A stretch of 8,040 nucleotides of DNA from the NCBI GenBank assembly GCA_031127185.1, contig JARIET010000122.1, positions 1 through 8,040 of the forward strand. The letters run 5' to 3'. The position numbers and the translations under genes were made by a program. Shown one piece after another: positions 6,111 through 8,040 of this stretch. Below the pieces are notes generated by a model. It did no database searches, had not been told where the DNA came from, and saw nothing but the letters and a program-made list of their open reading frames with translations. Positions within the stretch are counted from its first letter, which is position 1. Each line of letters starts with the position of its first letter. The DNA is from Gemmatimonadota bacterium (GTDB taxonomy: Bacteria; Gemmatimonadota; Gemmatimonadetes; Gemmatimonadales; Gemmatimonadaceae).

Positions 6111-7034
6111 CTATTTGGCTTGTGCGGCGATGAGTCCCTGAATCTGCTTCACCGCAAGATTGACCTTGATGTCGAAGATGACCTTGCCGATTTCTCTCGA
6201 CGCCTTGCGCGCATCGCCGTTGATACCATTGTTCACGCGCGGGCGCGCGGCGGCCACCGAGTCGACAGGCTGGCCCGGGCACGGCACGTAGTTGCCGACG
6301 GCGGTGGGCAAGAGCTCCATGCGTACCCAGCCCTTGTCTGACCCGAGGTAGACCATGTTCGCCGTGTCGTTGAGTCCGGCGTGCGAAGCGCACGGAAGGC
6401 CCTCTTTCACCAGGTACTTCGCGAACTCCTCGCGTGCGGCGAAATAGGCGTCCGGGATGTGGTAGACGTGCTTTCCTTCCGGCGCGTACTTGGCATCGAG
6501 TTCTTTTGCCGCCTCGCCGAGCTGGGCTTGCCCACCGCCGTTGTCACCCATGATCATGACGTTCTTGAATCCCTGTCGCAGCAGCTGCTCAGCGATCTCC
6601 ATGTTGACCGCCTTGTAGAGTGCGGCAGAGATACCAATCGAGCCAGGCATCTCGGCGCTCGTGCCGGCGGGCGAATACGCAAGAATCGGCGCGGCGATAG
6701 CATTTCCAAGCTTGAGCGCGACGGCCTTGGCCATCTCGCGGGCCATGAGCGTGTGACCGCCATTCACGTTTTGCGGGCCCCGCTGTTCCGTCCCGCCGTT
6801 GTAGACAATGGCCGTGGTCTTGCCGAGCTCGTTGATGGCCCGTTTCACCTCGGGCCAGGTCATCATCTCGAATTCCACGAGATCTCGTGTGCGCGCCAGC
6901 GCCTCACCCGTGGCCGGAATCGGCGGGCCGCCGCGTCCGCGCCCGCCCCGCCCTCCCCGCCCCGTAGTGTCTTGTGCGAGGAGCTCGGACGAAGCAGCGA
7001 GCGCCAGCACCACAATCATTCCCATTCGCCGCAT
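6111..7034 (-). CDS. Exported creatininase-family protein with substituted metal-ligand positions
   Basis: 307 residues from ATG 7034, preceded by the purine-rich site GGGGGGA 5 bases upstream; the ATGs at 7025 and 7019 are less likely. Residues 1-21 are a signal peptide (MRRMGMIVVLALAASSELLA, then Gln-Asp). A Gly/Arg-rich tail (25-36) follows, then a creatininase fold (about 50-300): MTWPEVK (58-64), GGTEQRGPQNVNGGHTLMA (80-98), SAEMPGSIGIS (126-136), GFKNVMIMGDNGGGQ (155-169), HAGLNDTANMVYL (218-230). Classic members have E-H-G-P-H...D and N-G-H-G-G-N metal motifs and open cyclic amides such as creatinine. Here Glu83 is kept, but the expected His is Arg85, the Asp position is His94, and the second-loop His is replaced (GDNGG, Asn165). 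A divergent metal site or loss of catalysis is possible. The downstream gene begins 1 base after its stop. Family membership is sure; activity is not. Confidence 0.9.
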   Translation of the reverse strand: MRRMGMIVVLALAASSELLAQDTTGRGGRGGRGRGGPPIPATGEALARTRDLVEFEMMTWPEVKRAINELGKTTAIVYNGGTEQRGPQNVNGGHTLMAREMAKAVALKLGNAIAAPILAYSPAGTSAEMPGSIGISAALYKAVNMEIAEQLLRQGFKNVMIMGDNGGGQAQLGEAAKELDAKYAPEGKHVYHIPDAYFAAREEFAKYLVKEGLPCASHAGLNDTANMVYLGSDKGWVRMELLPTAVGNYVPCPGQPVDSVAAARPRVNNGINGDARKASREIGKVIFDIKVNLAVKQIQGLIAAQAK

Positions 7035-7039
7035 CGCAG

Positions 7040-7046
7040 TCCCCCC
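7040..7046 (-). promoter_or_regulatory. Ribosome binding site for the creatininase-family gene
   Basis: The minus strand reads GGGGGGA, 5 bases from the ATG at 7034. This selects the first of three closely spaced in-frame ATGs. Confidence 0.5.
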
Positions 7047-7056
7047 AAGAAGTTGC

Positions 7057-7116
7057 GTTGTTGTTGCATTTGCTGTTTCAGTTGCCGTTGAAGTTCCAGT
7101 GCCCGTTGCCGTATCC
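7057..7116. repeat. Degenerate hexanucleotide (GTTNNN) array
   Basis: Read in steps of six from 7057, the plus strand gives GTTGTT, GTTGCA, TTTGCT, GTTTCA, GTTGCC, GTTGAA, GTTCCA, GTGCCC, GTTGCC, GTATCC. Eight of ten units begin GT and most begin GTT. On the minus strand, the sense of the creatininase-family gene, it is a run of NNNAAC units just before the ribosome site. It would make an A/C-rich, poorly structured leader if transcribed. It lies between the stop of the S9 peptidase and the creatininase-family gene. Confidence 0.7.
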
Positions 7117-7152
7117 GCGAAAATCCGTTTTTATCCGCGCGTTTCCGCGGTC
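7113..7152. repeat. Four-unit 10-base direct repeat (ATCCG core)
   Basis: ATCCGCGAAA, ATCCGTTTTT, ATCCGCGCGT and TTCCGCGGTC follow one another with exact 10-base spacing, so each core falls on about the same face of the helix. The array joins the end of the hexamer array and stops 11 bases from the S9 peptidase stop codon. Within it CCGCG (7135-7139) and CGCGG (7146-7150) can pair with a 6-base loop. It could be a dispersed intergenic repeat, a protein-binding array or part of a transcription end. Confidence 0.7.
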
Positions 7153-7163
7153 ACGCCGTAAGA

Positions 7164-8040
7164 CTAGGGAACTGGCCGCGCCGCAGGCTTGGTGTTTTTC
7201 ACATAGATGTCAAACCACGCCACCCACCGCGCCCAGAGATCAAGATCGCTCTGGTACGTCGCCACGCTGTGGTCTTCGTACGGATACATGTACAGCGCTG
7301 CCGTTTTTCCCAGCCCCTGCAGCGCCGCCATCATGCGCGTTGAGCTGATGGGTGATGTCCCCTGATTCTGGTCTTCCCACGCATGATAGAGCAGGATCGG
7401 CGTGGCGATCTTGTCGGCCCTGAAGAACGGTGACATGTCGAGATAGGTGTCCTGGGCCTGGAAGAAATTGCGCCGTTCACTTTGGAAGCCGAATGGCGTC
7501 AGCGAGCGATTGTACATGCCGTCGCCCGCGATACCCGCCTTGAAGTACGGCACCAACGAAATCGCGTTCATGGTGCTGAACGCGCCATAGCTGTGGCCGC
7601 CAAGTCCGATGCGATCACGATCCACAAAGCCCATGTCCACAATCGCATCAACGACGGCGTCCAGGTTCTCGCGCAGGTCCCGTGTGTAGTTGTCGTTCAT
7701 GCGGCCCGAATCACCCCAGATGGGGATGTCCGGCTCGATGAGCGCGTAGCCCTGTGACACCCAGAGCTTGGTGCTCGAGGCGGGGCGTGCTGAGGGGACT
7801 TCGGGGAACTGATTGATGTTCGTGCCGTAGCGCGATTGTTCGTACTGCTGCTGTGTGGTGTATTCGCGCGGATAGAACCAGATCACGCCGGGGAGTTTCG
7901 TGCCCGGGCGCCAATCCTTGGGCAGCGTGACATCCACCCACATCTTGTTGCCGTCGCGCGGACGGCTGACCTGGAAGCGCTTCACCTGCGCACCAGAGAC
8001 CTCGGGACCGACGTCCACATTGTTGGTGATCTTCTTCGAC
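7164..8040 (-). CDS. S9-family prolyl oligopeptidase/glutamyl endopeptidase-like serine peptidase (5' end cut by window edge)
   Basis: The frame is open from the right edge to TAG at 7164-7166, giving about 291 C-terminal residues. A GTG at 8018 is only an internal Val, because coding continues through it to 8040. The visible part is the alpha/beta-hydrolase catalytic domain of an S9 peptidase. The nucleophile Ser is in GLGGHSYGAF (codon 7590-7592), the Asp is in HAWEDQNQGT (codon 7371-7373), and the His is in YPYEDHSV (codon 7269-7271). The segments LTPFGFQSERR, SPFFRADKIATPILLYH and GTSPISSTRM align well with the S9D glutamyl-endopeptidase-like branch. Full members usually have an N-terminal beta-propeller that limits access to peptides, plus a signal peptide; both would lie beyond the window. 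A likely role is periplasmic or secreted peptide breakdown. It is upstream of the creatininase-family gene, separated by the 129-base repeat-filled spacer, so the two may be transcribed separately. Confidence 0.93.
   Translation of the reverse strand, partial: SKKITNNVDVGPEVSGAQVKRFQVSRPRDGNKMWVDVTLPKDWRPGTKLPGVIWFYPREYTTQQQYEQSRYGTNINQFPEVPSARPASSTKLWVSQGYALIEPDIPIWGDSGRMNDNYTRDLRENLDAVVDAIVDMGFVDRDRIGLGGHSYGAFSTMNAISLVPYFKAGIAGDGMYNRSLTPFGFQSERRNFFQAQDTYLDMSPFFRADKIATPILLYHAWEDQNQGTSPISSTRMMAALQGLGKTAALYMYPYEDHSVATYQSDLDLWARWVAWFDIYVKNTKPAARPVP

Noticed and set aside
4940..6133. Long plus-strand open frame (397 codons) opposite the secreted Cys-rich protein gene
   Set aside because: It is a mirror of a high-GC coding frame. 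The minus-strand frame has a signal peptide and family motifs, whereas the antisense translation is Arg/His/Val-rich with no recognisable domain.
7135..7150. Intrinsic terminator for the S9 peptidase
   Set aside because: The stem is only 5 pairs, and the following minus-strand sequence is A-rich before a short T4, not a proper U-tract; the repeat explanation fits better.
7057..7152. CRISPR array
   Set aside because: Units of 6 and 10 bases without unique spacers do not fit CRISPR repeat and spacer lengths, and no cas gene is present.
8018..8018. GTG at 8018 as the start of the S9 peptidase
   Set aside because: The frame stays open through it to the edge, and an S9 peptidase needs far more N-terminal sequence, so it is an internal codon.

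Overview
The window is a dense, high-GC piece of bacterial chromosome. It carries mostly exported hydrolases and small secreted proteins. Gly/Arg-rich tails after signal peptides, stand-alone TonB-plug-like proteins, exported DinB-fold proteins, and the mix of creatininase, S9 and carbamoylase families together suggest Gemmatimonadota (or a related Acidobacteriota-like soil lineage). This is judged from protein style only; there is no rRNA or marker gene.

Left block (1-3042, all minus strand, transcribed leftwards): a Tat-exported M20-type hydantoinase/carbamoylase-like amidohydrolase (1705-3042) overlaps by 4 bases (GTGA) a small secreted plug-like protein (1124-1708). A second, tandem-duplicated copy follows (530-1102), then an exported DinB-superfamily protein cut by the left window edge (1-482). 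Gaps of -4, 21 and 47 bases suggest a single operon.

Middle: one plus-strand gene (3125-4546) encodes a three-domain sulfur enzyme (MBL persulfide dioxygenase, Cys-less rhodanese, active rhodanese) with the architecture of CstB. It diverges from the left block across an 82-base region. That region may hold a promoter placed so that the mRNA starts at or next to the GTG start codon. The gene ends 9 bases from the convergent right block.

Right block (4556-8040, minus strand): an S9 prolyl-oligopeptidase-family peptidase cut by the right edge (7164-8040), then a 129-base spacer made of two periodic arrays (a degenerate hexamer and a 10-base ATCCG unit). Next come a creatininase-family protein with substituted metal-ligand positions (6111-7034) and, 1 base later, a large secreted Cys-rich protein of a recognisable but uncharacterised family (4556-6109).

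No tRNA, rRNA, CRISPR array, insertion sequence or phage gene was seen. The best candidates for novelty are the amidohydrolase plus twin plug-like proteins, the ligand-substituted creatininase homologue coupled to the Cys-rich secreted protein, and the composite periodic repeat.
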